Shown here piece after piece: positions 1-7,034 of a stretch of 25,712 bases of DNA. Origin of the DNA: DATEJJ01 sp039649115 (lineage in GTDB: Bacteria > Actinomycetota > Actinomycetes > Mycobacteriales > Micromonosporaceae); the NCBI GenBank assembly GCA_039649115.1, contig JBBWZQ010000406.1, forward strand, positions 1 through 25,712. The letters run 5' to 3'. Below the pieces are notes generated by a model. The model was given only the letters and a program-made list of their open reading frames with translations. It did not search any database and was not told where the DNA came from. A program made the position numbers and the translations under genes. Numbering within the stretch: position 1 is the first letter of the stretch; each line of letters starts with the position of its first letter.

Positions 1-1334
1 TCATCCCGCATCGGTAGCTCATCGCGAAGGGCGCGCTCATCACGGACCGCGCGCTCGTCCCACGCCATGCGTGCGTCCCGGTCGCTTGTCCGTCCGGTCC
101 GCGGCGGCTCGGGCTCGGCACGCAGGAGGCGGTCATCACGGATCCGCGCGCTCCGCATCGGCGCAGGCTCGTCACGCGGGATGCGCTCGTCACGGATCCG
201 CGCGGTCCGCATCGGTTCCGGCTCGTCGCGGAGGAGGAGCTCGTCCGTGGTCCGCGCGGTCCGCGCCGGCTCCGGTTCGTCCCGGAAGACCGGCGGCGTC
301 CCGTCCGGACGCCGTGCCGGGCCGCGCGCCGCGCGCCGGTCCTCGGCGGGCGGCCAATCCTCCCGGGTCCACTCCTCGCGCTCCTCGCGGGGGGGCCACT
401 CGTCCCGGCGTGGGCCGGCCGGTGACCAGCCGTCGCGGCGCGAACTCACCGGGTATGACGACACCGGGACGGCGGAGACGGGCGAATCCTCGTAGTCCCA
501 CCGTGGCGGAGCGACCGGCCGGTCCACGACCGGCGGCGGCGGCTTGACGGGGACGGCAGGCGCCGACCGCGACGAGGGCACCATCTTGCCGACCGGCTTG
601 ATGGCGCCGGTGGTGGTGGCCTTGGGCGCGCTCAGCCGCCGGCTCCACGTCACGGTGATCCGGATCAGCAGGCCGACGACGACGAGGGTGACGCACACGA
701 TGTAGCTCACCGTCACCCAGGTCCTCGCGTGCCGACCCGCCATGAGGCCGTGCACGATCGCGAAGGGCCAGGCCACGTAGGCGGTGGCGTGCAACAGCCG
801 CCACAGGCCGGGGTGCGCGCTGCCGGCGAAGCGGCCGCGGATGAGCCCGGTCCAGGTGGCGACGATCATGAGGTAGCTGGCGATGGTGCCGAGCCCCATG
901 TAGATGACGAACGGGCCCTGTCCCCGCGTCATGAACGGCACGACGACGTCGATCGGGCTGGCGTGCGCCTCCAGCACCTTCAACAAGATGTGGATGCCGA
1001 GGAACAGCATGGCGAAGAACGCGGTGGCGCGGTGTACCGCCTGCAGGAGCACGCGGTGCCGGATCAGCAGGATGATCCGGTCGGTGGCGGCCAGGCCGAC
1101 CATCGTCGCGATGGACAGGGACACCAGGCTGAACACGCCGGCGAAGTACTCCAGGAACGCGCGGGCGTCGGCCAGCGCGACGGCACCGGGTTGGGTGAAG
1201 GTGGCGGCGGCCGCGAAGCTGATGACCGCACCGACGGCAAAGAGGACGGGAACGGAAATGCGGGGCGTGCGCGGTCGGCTGGTGGACCTGCTCGTGGCCT
1301 GCACGGCCAGCCGACTGTTCTTCGCTATCGCCAT
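1..1334 (-). CDS. Ferric-reductase-like heme membrane protein with repetitive charged tail (partial)
   Basis: The frame is open from an ATG at 1334 to the left edge (444 codons plus 2 bases), so the C-terminus is missing. A GAGGAG ribosome site lies 4 bases before the ATG. About six hydrophobic helices fill residues 25-220. Two His pairs stand out: HRATAF...GIH (14 apart) and LLHATAY...IVH (13 apart). Paired His on neighbouring helices with this spacing is the b-heme pattern of ferric-reductase-like transmembrane domains. No FAD or NAD binding domain follows. Instead there is a Pro-rich linker (VKPPPPVVDRP) and a long Arg/Asp/Glu-rich tail, probably cytoplasmic, with four 18-residue tandem units. 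The likely role is transmembrane electron transfer or heme-based redox sensing in the cytoplasmic membrane, with a partner supplying electrons; this is inference. Other overlapping frames here lack any family pattern. Confidence 0.72.
   Translation of the reverse strand, partial: MAIAKNSRLAVQATSRSTSRPRTPRISVPVLFAVGAVISFAAAATFTQPGAVALADARAFLEYFAGVFSLVSLSIATMVGLAATDRIILLIRHRVLLQAVHRATAFFAMLFLGIHILLKVLEAHASPIDVVVPFMTRGQGPFVIYMGLGTIASYLMIVATWTGLIRGRFAGSAHPGLWRLLHATAYVAWPFAIVHGLMAGRHARTWVTVSYIVCVTLVVVGLLIRITVTWSRRLSAPKATTTGAIKPVGKMVPSSRSAPAVPVKPPPPVVDRPVAPPRWDYEDSPVSAVPVSSYPVSSRRDGWSPAGPRRDEWPPREEREEWTREDWPPAEDRRAARGPARRPDGTPPVFRDEPEPARTARTTDELLLRDEPEPMRTARIRDERIPRDEPAPMRSARIRDDRLLRAEPEPPRTGRTSDRDARMAWDERAVRDERALRDELPMRD
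69..284 (-). repeat. Four tandem 54-bp units coding 18-residue repeats
   Basis: Inside the tail of the ferric-reductase-like gene, four in-frame units occur back to back at 284-231, 230-177, 176-123 and 122-69. They encode RDEPEPARTARTTDELLL and related versions; the core is R(D/A)EPxPxRT/SxR followed by a charged or hydrophobic end. Units 2 and 3 are the most alike; units 1 and 4 have drifted. A looser DER/RDE-rich stretch continues to the window edge. Confidence 0.75.
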
Positions 1335-1936
1335 GTCTCCTCGATCTCTCGCACCGGCGCCGCTGGGGAGTCACGAAGCGTCCTGCTGGACATCGCTGTC
1401 ATGCCGACCACCAGCGGCGGGTTCACGCCCTGCAATCAGACCTGTGCAGGTGGCGAGCGTTCGCGCGGTACGCAGACCGCTGCGGGCTTCGCATCGATGA
1501 CTTGGAAAGCGGCACCGTGTCGGTCGAGCCTCCTATGTCCGATAGTACGATGACTGGCAATTGTCGATGTGCACCGTACCATCGGGGTTTCGAGCGGTCC
1601 ATGTCGATTGAGTACGCCAATCCGTTACCTAGCGTGAGGCGTGCTCGACCGGGCGAGAACGCTCCTGGCCAGTCGTTTCGAGCTGGCCCGCGAATCATCC
1701 GTGCGGCAGTTGTGCTCATTGGTATCGGTCTTACCAGCTACGCAGCGGCATCGTCACCGCTCACCCGCCAGCCTTCATCAGCAATTAACAACTCGGACCC
1801 ATGGTCTTGCAAAAACGCGCATGACCAACTCGCACGGCTCATTGCGCACGGACGGACTGTCACCGGCCGCGGGGATCGTAGGCTGGGCGGATCAGCGCGG
1901 CGCCCGGCCGCGCGCCGGTACAGATGCGAGGCCGTG
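1335..1936. other. Divergent intergenic region, no convincing gene
   Basis: About 600 bp separate the leftward membrane-protein gene from the rightward VOC-GNAT gene. Short open frames exist on both strands but show no family motif, no good ribosome site and no codon bias. The centre (about 1500-1830) is visibly less GC-rich than the surrounding genes, as expected of a promoter region. It should hold the start signals of both neighbours. Confidence 0.5.
1608..1635 (+). promoter_or_regulatory. Candidate sigma70-type promoter
   Basis: TTGAGT (1608-1613) and TAGCGT (1630-1635) are 16 bp apart in the less GC-rich part of the divergent intergenic region. They resemble actinobacterial -35 and -10 boxes. 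Transcription would start near 1642, leaving a leader of nearly 300 bases before the VOC-GNAT gene. This is a by-eye match only. Confidence 0.25.
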
Positions 1937-3220
1937 ATGCCCGACACTCCGCCCGTGCGCGAGCTGCGTCTGGTGGTCACGGCCGCCGACTACGACGAGG
2001 CGCTGCGGTTCTACCGGGACGTGCTCGGGCTGCCCGAACGCGCCGCGTTCACCTCGCCCGGCGGCCGGGTGCGCATCCTGGAGGCCGGCCGGGCCACCCT
2101 GGAGCTGGCCGACCCGCCGCACGCCGCGTACATCGACGAGGTGGAGGTGGGCCGCCGGGTCGCCGGGCACATCAGGGTGGCGTTCGAGGTGCCCGACTCG
2201 CGGGCGGCCACGGCGGCGCTGGTACAGGCCGGGGCACAGATGCTGGCCGAGCCGATCCGTACCCCGTGGGACTCGCTCAACGCGCGCCTGTCGGCACCGG
2301 CCGACCTGCAGTTGACGATCTTCTCCGAGCTGCACGACGTCATCGCGGCGGCCACCGCGGCGGCGGCGGGCGCGGCGCAACGGCACGGGCTGCGCGTGGT
2401 CGAGCTGCACCGCGTCGACGAGCACCACGCGGCCGCCCGGCTGCTGGCCCACGTCTGGCACACCGACGAGGGCCAGGATCCGCTGTCCGCGGAGACGGTG
2501 CGGGCGTTCGCGCGCTCCGGCAACTACGTCGCGGGCGCGTACCACGCGGATCGCCTGGTCGGCACCGCCGTCGCCTTCCGCGGCGCGGGCCACCTGCACT
2601 CGCACATCACCGGCGTCGACCCGGCCTGCCAGGCGACCGGCGTCGGGTACGCCCTCAAGCAACACCAGCGGGCCTGGTCGCTGGCGCGCGGCATTCCCGA
2701 GGTGCACTGGACCTTCGACCCGCTGGTACGCCGCAACGCCTACTTCAACCTGCACAAGCTCGGCGCCCTGCCGACCGAGTACCTGCCCGACTTCTACGGT
2801 GCGATGACCGACGGGATCAACGCCGGGGACGCCTCCGACCGGCTCTACCTCGTCTGGCGGCTGGCCTCCCCCAGGGCGGTGGCAGCGGCCGAGGGCGAAC
2901 GGTCGGACGTGGATCCCGCGACGCGCCCCGCCGTGGGCGCGGCCGTACTGCTCGACCATGCCGGCGGCGAGGACGGCGGACCGGCACCCGGCGCCGAGGT
3001 GCCCGGTGACGGCCGTCCAGCGTTGGTGGCCGTACCAGCGGATATTGAAAGGCTGCGGGCCCACGACCGCGCCCTCGCCGCGGCCTGGCGGCAGGCGGTG
3101 CGCCACGCGCTGACCACCGCGCTGGCCGCCGGCTACGAGATCACCGGCATCGCCAAGGACGGCTACTACCTCCTCGAACAGCGGCCGTCCACAGAGGACG
3201 GAGCGCGGGTCAGTCCGTGA
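1937..3220 (+). CDS. VOC (glyoxalase/bleomycin-resistance-like) and GNAT acetyltransferase fusion
   Basis: This is a 427-residue protein. Residues 1-135 look like a VOC domain: RELRLVV, then DEALRFYRDVLGLPE, and later HIRVAFEVPDSRAATAALV. Residues 135-320 and the C-terminal segment resemble the GNAT group of predicted acetyltransferases (COG3375-like), with QATGVGYALK as the likely acetyl-CoA loop and conserved-looking WTFDPLVRRNAYFN. The end (VAVPADIERLR...GYEITGIAKDGYYLLEQR) completes that fold. The substrate is unknown. VOC domains bind metal and small molecules, so the fusion may bind and acetylate an amine-bearing compound; this is inference. The open frame extends far upstream, but ATG 1937 is chosen because the family-like sequence starts there and GCGAGG lies just before it. 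An in-frame GTG one codon earlier is possible. Confidence 0.8.
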   Translation: MPDTPPVRELRLVVTAADYDEALRFYRDVLGLPERAAFTSPGGRVRILEAGRATLELADPPHAAYIDEVEVGRRVAGHIRVAFEVPDSRAATAALVQAGAQMLAEPIRTPWDSLNARLSAPADLQLTIFSELHDVIAAATAAAAGAAQRHGLRVVELHRVDEHHAAARLLAHVWHTDEGQDPLSAETVRAFARSGNYVAGAYHADRLVGTAVAFRGAGHLHSHITGVDPACQATGVGYALKQHQRAWSLARGIPEVHWTFDPLVRRNAYFNLHKLGALPTEYLPDFYGAMTDGINAGDASDRLYLVWRLASPRAVAAAEGERSDVDPATRPAVGAAVLLDHAGGEDGGPAPGAEVPGDGRPALVAVPADIERLRAHDRALAAAWRQAVRHALTTALAAGYEITGIAKDGYYLLEQRPSTEDGARVSP

Positions 3221-3581
3221 GGGCCGCGGCCACGGACTCGGCGAGCGGCGTGGTCGGCCGGCCGATGAGCTCGCGCAGGTGGCCGCTGCCGACGAACAGC
3301 TCACCCTTGGCCAGCCCGGCGTCCGACCCGGCGAGCGCCCGCGCGTAAACCTCCGGCAGGCCGGCGCCGAGCAGGGCCTGCACGTACTCCTCCTCGGGCA
3401 GGTCGCGGTACACGATCTCGATGCCGCTCTGCCGGGAGACCTCGGCGGCCAGCTCGGCCAGGGTGAACGCGTGGTCGCCGCGGACCGCCGCGACGATCTG
3501 GTCGGCGGGGATGCCGCGGTCCAGCAGGTCGGCGATGACCAGGCGGCCGAGGTGGCCACTCGCTCCGGTGACTGTGATCAT
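3210..3581 (-). pseudogene. QorB/NmrA-type NAD(P)H:quinone reductase lacking its central part
   Basis: This 123-residue frame begins like the QorB (YtfG)-type atypical SDR family, with MITVTGASGHLG and the Rossmann glycine motif, and runs to about residue 35 (IVAAVRG). It then jumps straight to the family's C-terminal part: FTLAELAAEVSRQSG, LPEEEYVQALL, LIGRPTTPLAESV. From memory the family is about 280-290 residues, so roughly 160 are missing in frame, including the core that holds the active centre and most of the NADPH fold. It has no internal stop, so it could still be translated. I call it a likely decayed gene; a trimmed binding protein is the alternative. ATG 3581 is chosen for the family N-terminus, although the frame opens at 3626. 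It is divergent from the HxlR gene, a common pairing for quinone or electrophile response. Confidence 0.7.
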
Positions 3582-3642
3582 GTGTGCTCCCGTATGTCGT
3601 GTTTCGCTGCCCCGATATGGGCACACCCGTCAGGATGTACTA

Positions 3643-3655
3643 ACTTTTTGAAAGT
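3643..3655. promoter_or_regulatory. 13-bp palindrome, candidate HxlR operator 1
   Basis: ACTTTttgAAAGT has perfect 5-bp arms around a 3-bp centre. It lies in the divergent spacer between the truncated reductase and the HxlR gene. It shares the plan ACT-N7-AGT with a second palindrome whose centre is 17 bp away. HxlR proteins are dimeric winged-helix regulators that bind such sites near their own genes; assignment to this regulator is inference. Confidence 0.5.
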
Positions 3656-3659
3656 GCAA

Positions 3660-3672
3660 ACTCAGAGTGAGT
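3660..3672. promoter_or_regulatory. 13-bp palindrome, candidate HxlR operator 2
   Basis: ACTCAgagTGAGT has perfect 5-bp arms and the same ACT-N7-AGT frame as the palindrome at 3643-3655. It covers the place where the -35 box of the HxlR gene would be, since the -10-like TAAGGT is at 3685-3690. Binding here would block that promoter. Confidence 0.5.
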
Positions 3673-3684
3673 ACTGTCACCTGG

Positions 3685-3690
3685 TAAGGT
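3685..3690 (+). promoter_or_regulatory. Candidate -10 box of the HxlR gene
   Basis: TAAGGT is a typical actinobacterial -10 hexamer and lies 7 bases before the HxlR ATG at 3698. Transcription would then start at or next to the start codon, so the mRNA would be leaderless or nearly so. Alternatively AAGG at 3686-3689 acts as a weak ribosome site of a longer transcript. No clear -35 box is seen. Confidence 0.35.
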
Positions 3691-3697
3691 CGGAGTC

Positions 3698-4099
3698 ATG
3701 AGCCCGTCCGTCGAGGACCCGGTCGACGCGCTCGTCGTCGACGTCTTCGCCCGCGCCTGCCCGTCCCGCCGGGTCCTGGAGAACGTCGCCGGCAAGTGGG
3801 GGGTGCTCGCGCTGGCCGCCCTGCACGAAGGCCCGTACCGGTTCAACGCCCTGCGCCGGCGGGTGGACGGGGTCAGCGAGAAGATGCTCGCGCAGACGCT
3901 CCAGGCGCTGGAGCGCGACGGGCTGGTGCATCGCGAGGCGCAGGCCAGCATCCCGCCGCGCGTCGTGTACAGCCTCACGCCCGTGGGCCGGCGGGTCGCC
4001 GGCAAGCTGCTCAGCCTCATCAAGGTCCTGGAGGACGAGATGCCCGCGGTGTCCGCCGCGCAGGAGGACTACGACGGGGAGCACGCGACGCGCGGCTGA
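3698..4099 (+). CDS. HxlR-family winged-helix transcriptional regulator
   Basis: This is a 133-residue protein of normal length for the HxlR family. It contains CPSRRVLENVAGKWGVLALAAL, then FNALRRRVDGVSEKMLAQTLQALERDGLVHRE, where the recognition helix and wing begin, and YSLTPVGRRV in the wing; all are family hallmarks. HxlR proteins are cytoplasmic dimers that often sense electrophiles or quinones, in some cases through an N-terminal Cys; here Cys is present at about residue 24 (ARACPS). It is divergent from the truncated quinone-reductase gene and two 13-bp palindromes lie between them, so it probably controls itself and that gene. With its likely target truncated, the regulator may have lost its main job here, or it may serve other genes. 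Confidence 0.9.
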   Translation: MSPSVEDPVDALVVDVFARACPSRRVLENVAGKWGVLALAALHEGPYRFNALRRRVDGVSEKMLAQTLQALERDGLVHREAQASIPPRVVYSLTPVGRRVAGKLLSLIKVLEDEMPAVSAAQEDYDGEHATRG

Positions 4100-4238
4100 A
4101 ACCTTCGCGCCGCAAGCCACCTTTCCACTATGGACGGTCGTTGGTCGGTTGGCGCTTCTTGCCTGGTGGGTGTCGCCGGGACAGCCACGGACGCCCACGC
4201 CCCTGCGGCCCGGTCGAGCGGCGTGGCCAGGCGCGGGG

Positions 4239-4244
4239 TAGAGT
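4239..4244 (+). promoter_or_regulatory. Candidate -10 box before the small HTH gene
   Basis: TAGAGT sits 66 bp before the GTG start at 4311, in the 211-bp gap after the HxlR gene. It fits the actinobacterial -10 pattern, but I cannot point to a good -35 box at the right distance. Nothing else in this gap stands out. Confidence 0.25.
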
Positions 4245-4310
4245 CTGTGCCCGGGAACACTCACCTCACCTCACAGCCGCGAACGACGTCGCGCATCAGG
4301 GAGAGCCTCC

Positions 4311-4817
4311 GTGAGTACATACAACATCACCATTACGCCCCAGGACGATCCACGGATACAGACCACGGTGTCCGTCGAGGTCGAGGGCAGTGGGCGTGCG
4401 GTGCGGGTCACCGAGATGACGGTACGGGCGGTGCAGGGTGCCGGCCTGCGCGGTGCGCGACTGCCGGCCGTGGACGTGGAGCTTCTGCTGCGGGCGATCC
4501 TGCCTCCCGTCGGCGAGGACGAGCCACCGGCCCGCACCGGCCGGCGCGGGCGGGTACCGGCGGGCAAGGCGGTCCGGGCCAAACGCGCGACCGCCGAGCG
4601 GCGCGGGTCCAAACGCACCAGCGCGGCCGCGACCCGGCGCGGTGAGAAGGCGAGCACCGGCGACATGCGCGCGTACCGGCGGATGCCGGAGGACCTGGCG
4701 GACCGGTACCAGGAACTGAGCAGCATCACCGCGCTCGCCACGCACTACGGGGTACCCCGGCACACCGCCCAGGGGTGGATGAACCGCCTACGCAAGCAGG
4801 GACTTTCCGGCGAGTAG
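4311..4817 (+). CDS. Small basic protein with C-terminal helix-turn-helix
   Basis: This 168-residue protein has three parts. Residues 1-65 look like a small beta-rich domain (YNITITPQDDPRIQTTVSVEV). Residues 75-115 form a very basic, disordered Arg/Lys/Ala linker (GRRGRVPAGKAVRAKRATAE). Residues 125-165 resemble an HTH of the Hin/resolvase or AsnC sort (LADRYQELSS, ALATHYGVPRHTAQGWMNRL). GTG 4311 is preceded by AGGGAGAG at a suitable distance. It probably binds DNA, perhaps as a sequence-tolerant or nucleoid-associated factor; I do not recognise the family by name. Its last 30 bp overlap the end of the convergent oxidoreductase gene. Confidence 0.7.
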   Translation: MSTYNITITPQDDPRIQTTVSVEVEGSGRAVRVTEMTVRAVQGAGLRGARLPAVDVELLLRAILPPVGEDEPPARTGRRGRVPAGKAVRAKRATAERRGSKRTSAAATRRGEKASTGDMRAYRRMPEDLADRYQELSSITALATHYGVPRHTAQGWMNRLRKQGLSGE

Positions 4818-5675
4818 CGACGCCACCCGCGCCAGCACCGACTCCTTCCCCGCGTACCATCCGCTGTCCCGTGGCCAGTGCGTGACCGCGTCGGTGAAGC
4901 CCAGTTCCGCCGCGCGGGCCACCGCCTCGGCGAAGTATGCGGCGCTGGACAGCGAGTAGACCGGCGCCGAGTCGAGCGACAGATGACGGTCCACTGTGGA
5001 TGCCTCGCGCCCGGCGGCCGACAGCGCCTCGTCGAAGCGACGGGCGGCCACCGCGACCGAGTGCCACCACTCCTCCAGATCGGCGGACCTCTCCCCGGTC
5101 GTGATCCAGCCCTGGCCCAGCCGGGCGGCGAGCGCCATGGACCGCGGACCGCCCGCCGCCACGACGAACGGTGCCCGCGGCGCCTGGACACAGCCGGGGA
5201 CGGCACGGGCGTCGACCGCCGTGTAGTACGTGCCCGCCCAGCTGACCCGCTGCTCGCGCAGCAGCCGGTCGAGCAGGTCGAGGAACTCCGCGAACCGGTC
5301 CACCCGCTGCCGGGCGGACAGCGGCGCGCCGCCCAGTACGGTCGCGTCGAAGGACAGGCCGCCCGCACCCGCGCCCACACCCACCGTCAGTCGGCCGCCG
5401 CTGATGTCGTCCAGCGCGGTCACCTCCCGCGCGAAATGCACGGGGTGCCGGAAGTTGGGCGAGGCCACCAGGGTGCCCAGCCGGATCCGCGAGGTGGCGC
5501 CGGCCGCCGCGGCCAGCGTCGGCACCGCGTCGAACCACGGTCCGTCCACGAGTTCGCGCCAGCCCAGATGGTCGTATGTCCACGCGTGGTCGAAGCCGTA
5601 CTCCTCGGCCAGCCGCCACCGGCGTGCCGCGGTCGCCCACCTCTGGTCGGGAAGGATGACAATGCCCAGCCGCAC
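4788..5675 (-). CDS. LLM-class (luciferase-like) flavin/F420-dependent oxidoreductase
   Basis: This is a 295-residue TIM-barrel protein, the usual size of the luciferase-like monooxygenase family. Visible features are the start MRLGIVILPDQ, YGFDHAWTYDHLGW, the LGTLVASPNFRHPVHFAREV segment that follows the first barrel third, DDISGGRLTVGVGAG (a near-universal LLM motif) and PFVVAAGGPRSMALAARLGQGW late in the barrel. In actinobacteria such proteins often use F420 in place of FMN. The substrate is unknown. It is convergent with the small HTH gene (30-bp overlap). Confidence 0.9.
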   Translation of the reverse strand: MRLGIVILPDQRWATAARRWRLAEEYGFDHAWTYDHLGWRELVDGPWFDAVPTLAAAAGATSRIRLGTLVASPNFRHPVHFAREVTALDDISGGRLTVGVGAGAGGLSFDATVLGGAPLSARQRVDRFAEFLDLLDRLLREQRVSWAGTYYTAVDARAVPGCVQAPRAPFVVAAGGPRSMALAARLGQGWITTGERSADLEEWWHSVAVAARRFDEALSAAGREASTVDRHLSLDSAPVYSLSSAAYFAEAVARAAELGFTDAVTHWPRDSGWYAGKESVLARVASLLAGKSLLA

Positions 5676-5785
5676 TCCCGAACCCTACTTCCGCCTGGCG
5701 GGACAGCGCGGTGCCCCTCCATGATCTGGTGCGTCGCCCGCCGCGCCGCGCGAGCGTCGGCGGGATGCGGCCTGATCACGGCGGC

Positions 5786-6022
5786 CTAGTCGGCGGCTTC
5801 GCGGACGAAGAGGCCCTCGCCGTCGCGGCCCACCAGCATGCCCTCCTCCTGGAGGGTGTGCAGGGCCTGGCGCACGGTCTGCGGTGCCAGGCCGTACTCG
5901 CGGGACAGCTCGGCCTCGTCCGGCATGCGCATTCCGGGCACCAGCCGGCCCGAGGCGATGCGCCTGCGCAGCAACGACGCGAAATGGCGCGACACAGTCC
6001 GGCCAGAGTTGGGATTCATCAT
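5786..6022 (-). CDS. Minimal GntR-family DNA-binding protein
   Basis: These 78 residues are almost entirely the GntR winged helix: HFASLLRRRIASGRLVPGMRMP, then DEAELSREYGLAPQTVRQALHTLQEEGMLVGR and FVREA. There is no effector-binding or oligomerisation domain, so the protein is DNA-binding only; short GntR proteins of this sort are known in actinobacteria. Two ATGs in a row (6022, 6019) are possible starts. Just upstream are GTCTAGAC (6030-6037) and a 20-bp near-palindrome (6037-6056), which suggest autoregulation. The -10-like TAGACT lies so close to the ATG that the mRNA may be leaderless. It lies downstream of the broken epimerase gene on the same strand. Confidence 0.85.
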   Translation of the reverse strand: MMNPNSGRTVSRHFASLLRRRIASGRLVPGMRMPDEAELSREYGLAPQTVRQALHTLQEEGMLVGRDGEGLFVREAAD

Positions 6023-6029
6023 GAAGCCA

Positions 6030-6037
6030 GTCTAGAC
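6030..6037. promoter_or_regulatory. GTCTAGAC palindrome, candidate GntR operator
   Basis: This perfect 8-bp palindrome lies 8 bp before the GntR ATG. GTCTAGAC is the core seen in operators of HutC-subfamily GntR regulators such as DasR. It overlaps the possible -10 box (TAGACT on the minus strand), so binding would block transcription of the gntR gene. Confidence 0.5.
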
Positions 6038-6056
6038 GTACGGACATATCCGCACG
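6037..6056. promoter_or_regulatory. 20-bp near-palindrome upstream of the GntR gene
   Basis: CGTACGGACATATCCGCACG matches its own reverse complement at 16 of 20 positions, with 8 of 10 base pairs in the arms (CGT-n-CGGA / TCCG-n-ACG). It shares its first base with the GTCTAGAC site and ends 2 bp before the stop of the epimerase gene. The position covers the expected -35 region of the gntR gene. Confidence 0.5.
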
Positions 6057-6057
6057 G

Positions 6058-7034
6058 TCACGGACCGGCGAGCAGGGCGGCCTCGCGGTCGGGATCCAGA
6101 CCCAGCGGGCGGGCCGGCGGCGGGTCGCCGGCATCGCGCAGCCACCGCCACGTGTCCGCGACCGTCTCCGCGAGCGGGCGGCACACCAGTCCGGCCGCGT
6201 ACGCCCGGCGCACATCCGCCTCGTGCAGCCACCGGTACTCGTGCCCGGCCGGTACCCAGATCGGCAGGTCGTTCCACGGCTCCACGCCCGCGGCGAGGAT
6301 CGGCGCCGCATCCATCCAGCGCAGCGTGGCGGCGGCACCGGTCGCGGCGAGACAGGCCGCCAGCAACTCACCCATCGTGCCGTGCCCGCCGCGGCTGACC
6401 ACGTTGAACGTGCCGCCGAGCCGCTGCTGGCCGCGGTCCAGCAACCAGATGGCCAGATCACGGACGTCGATGTACTGCAGCGGCAGCCCGGCCGGGCCGG
6501 GCGCCAGCACCTGCCCACCGCGGGCCACCCGCCGCAGCCACCACGGCAGCCGGCCGATGTCCTCGCCGGGCCCGAGGATCAGGCCGGCGCGGGCGATCAG
6601 CGCGCGGTCGCCGAAGACCTCCCGCGCGGCCCGCTCCGCGCCGGCCTTGAGTTCGGGGTACCCGCCCTCCCGCGCGTCCGCGGCGGCCGCCACGACCGGA
6701 GTGTCCTCGTCGGCACCCAGCGGCACGGGTTGGCGGTACACCGACCGGCTGGAGATGTACACGTAGTGCGCCACCGATCCGTGCAGCGCGCGGGCGGCGT
6801 CGAGCACGGCGCGCGGCTGCCCGGCCCACGTGTCGACCGCCAGATCCCACTCGCCGCGAGCCAGCGCGGCCGATCCGCCGTCCGCCGTGCGGTCACCACG
6901 CAGCAGGCGCACTCCGTCGGGGCGCCGCCGCGCAACCCCCGATTGAAGAGGGTCACCGACCACCCGCGCCGCAGCGCCTGCGCGACCGTCGCGCCCCCGA
7001 CGAAGCCCGTGCCACCCAGAACCAGCAGTCTCAT
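6058..7034 (-). pseudogene. NAD-dependent epimerase/dehydratase (extended SDR), frameshifted
   Basis: The start MRLLVLGGTGFVGGATVAQALRRG and VTLFNRG (ATG 7034) is a classic extended-SDR Rossmann fold. The rest of the family lies in another frame: PDGVRLLRGDR, WDLAVDTWAGQPRAVLDAARAL, YVYISSRSVY, YPELKAGAE with the catalytic Tyr and Lys region, GLILGPGEDIGRLPWWLRR, LQYIDVRDLAIWLLD and a normal C-terminal end. One missing base in the G5 run at 6936-6940 (C5 on the plus strand) explains the break: with a sixth G, VTLFNRG runs straight on into the downstream frame. The total would be about 325 residues, a normal length. It is either a recent pseudogene or a homopolymer sequencing error. The substrate is probably a nucleotide sugar or similar compound, not determinable here. 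Confidence 0.75.

Noticed and set aside
190..1374. A 394-codon minus-strand frame over the ferric-reductase-like gene
   Set aside because: It is another frame of the same strand with an Arg/His/Pro-rich translation; the frame from 1334 has clear membrane helices and paired His.
1423..1980. Short open frames in the divergent intergenic region (both strands)
   Set aside because: They have no recognisable family pattern, no good ribosome site and overlap each other; the local composition fits promoter DNA.
6930..6945. Programmed -1 frameshift in the epimerase gene
   Set aside because: The context CGG GGG TTG does not allow both tRNAs to re-pair after a slip, and epimerases of this family are not known to use frameshifting. 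A base loss or a read error is simpler.
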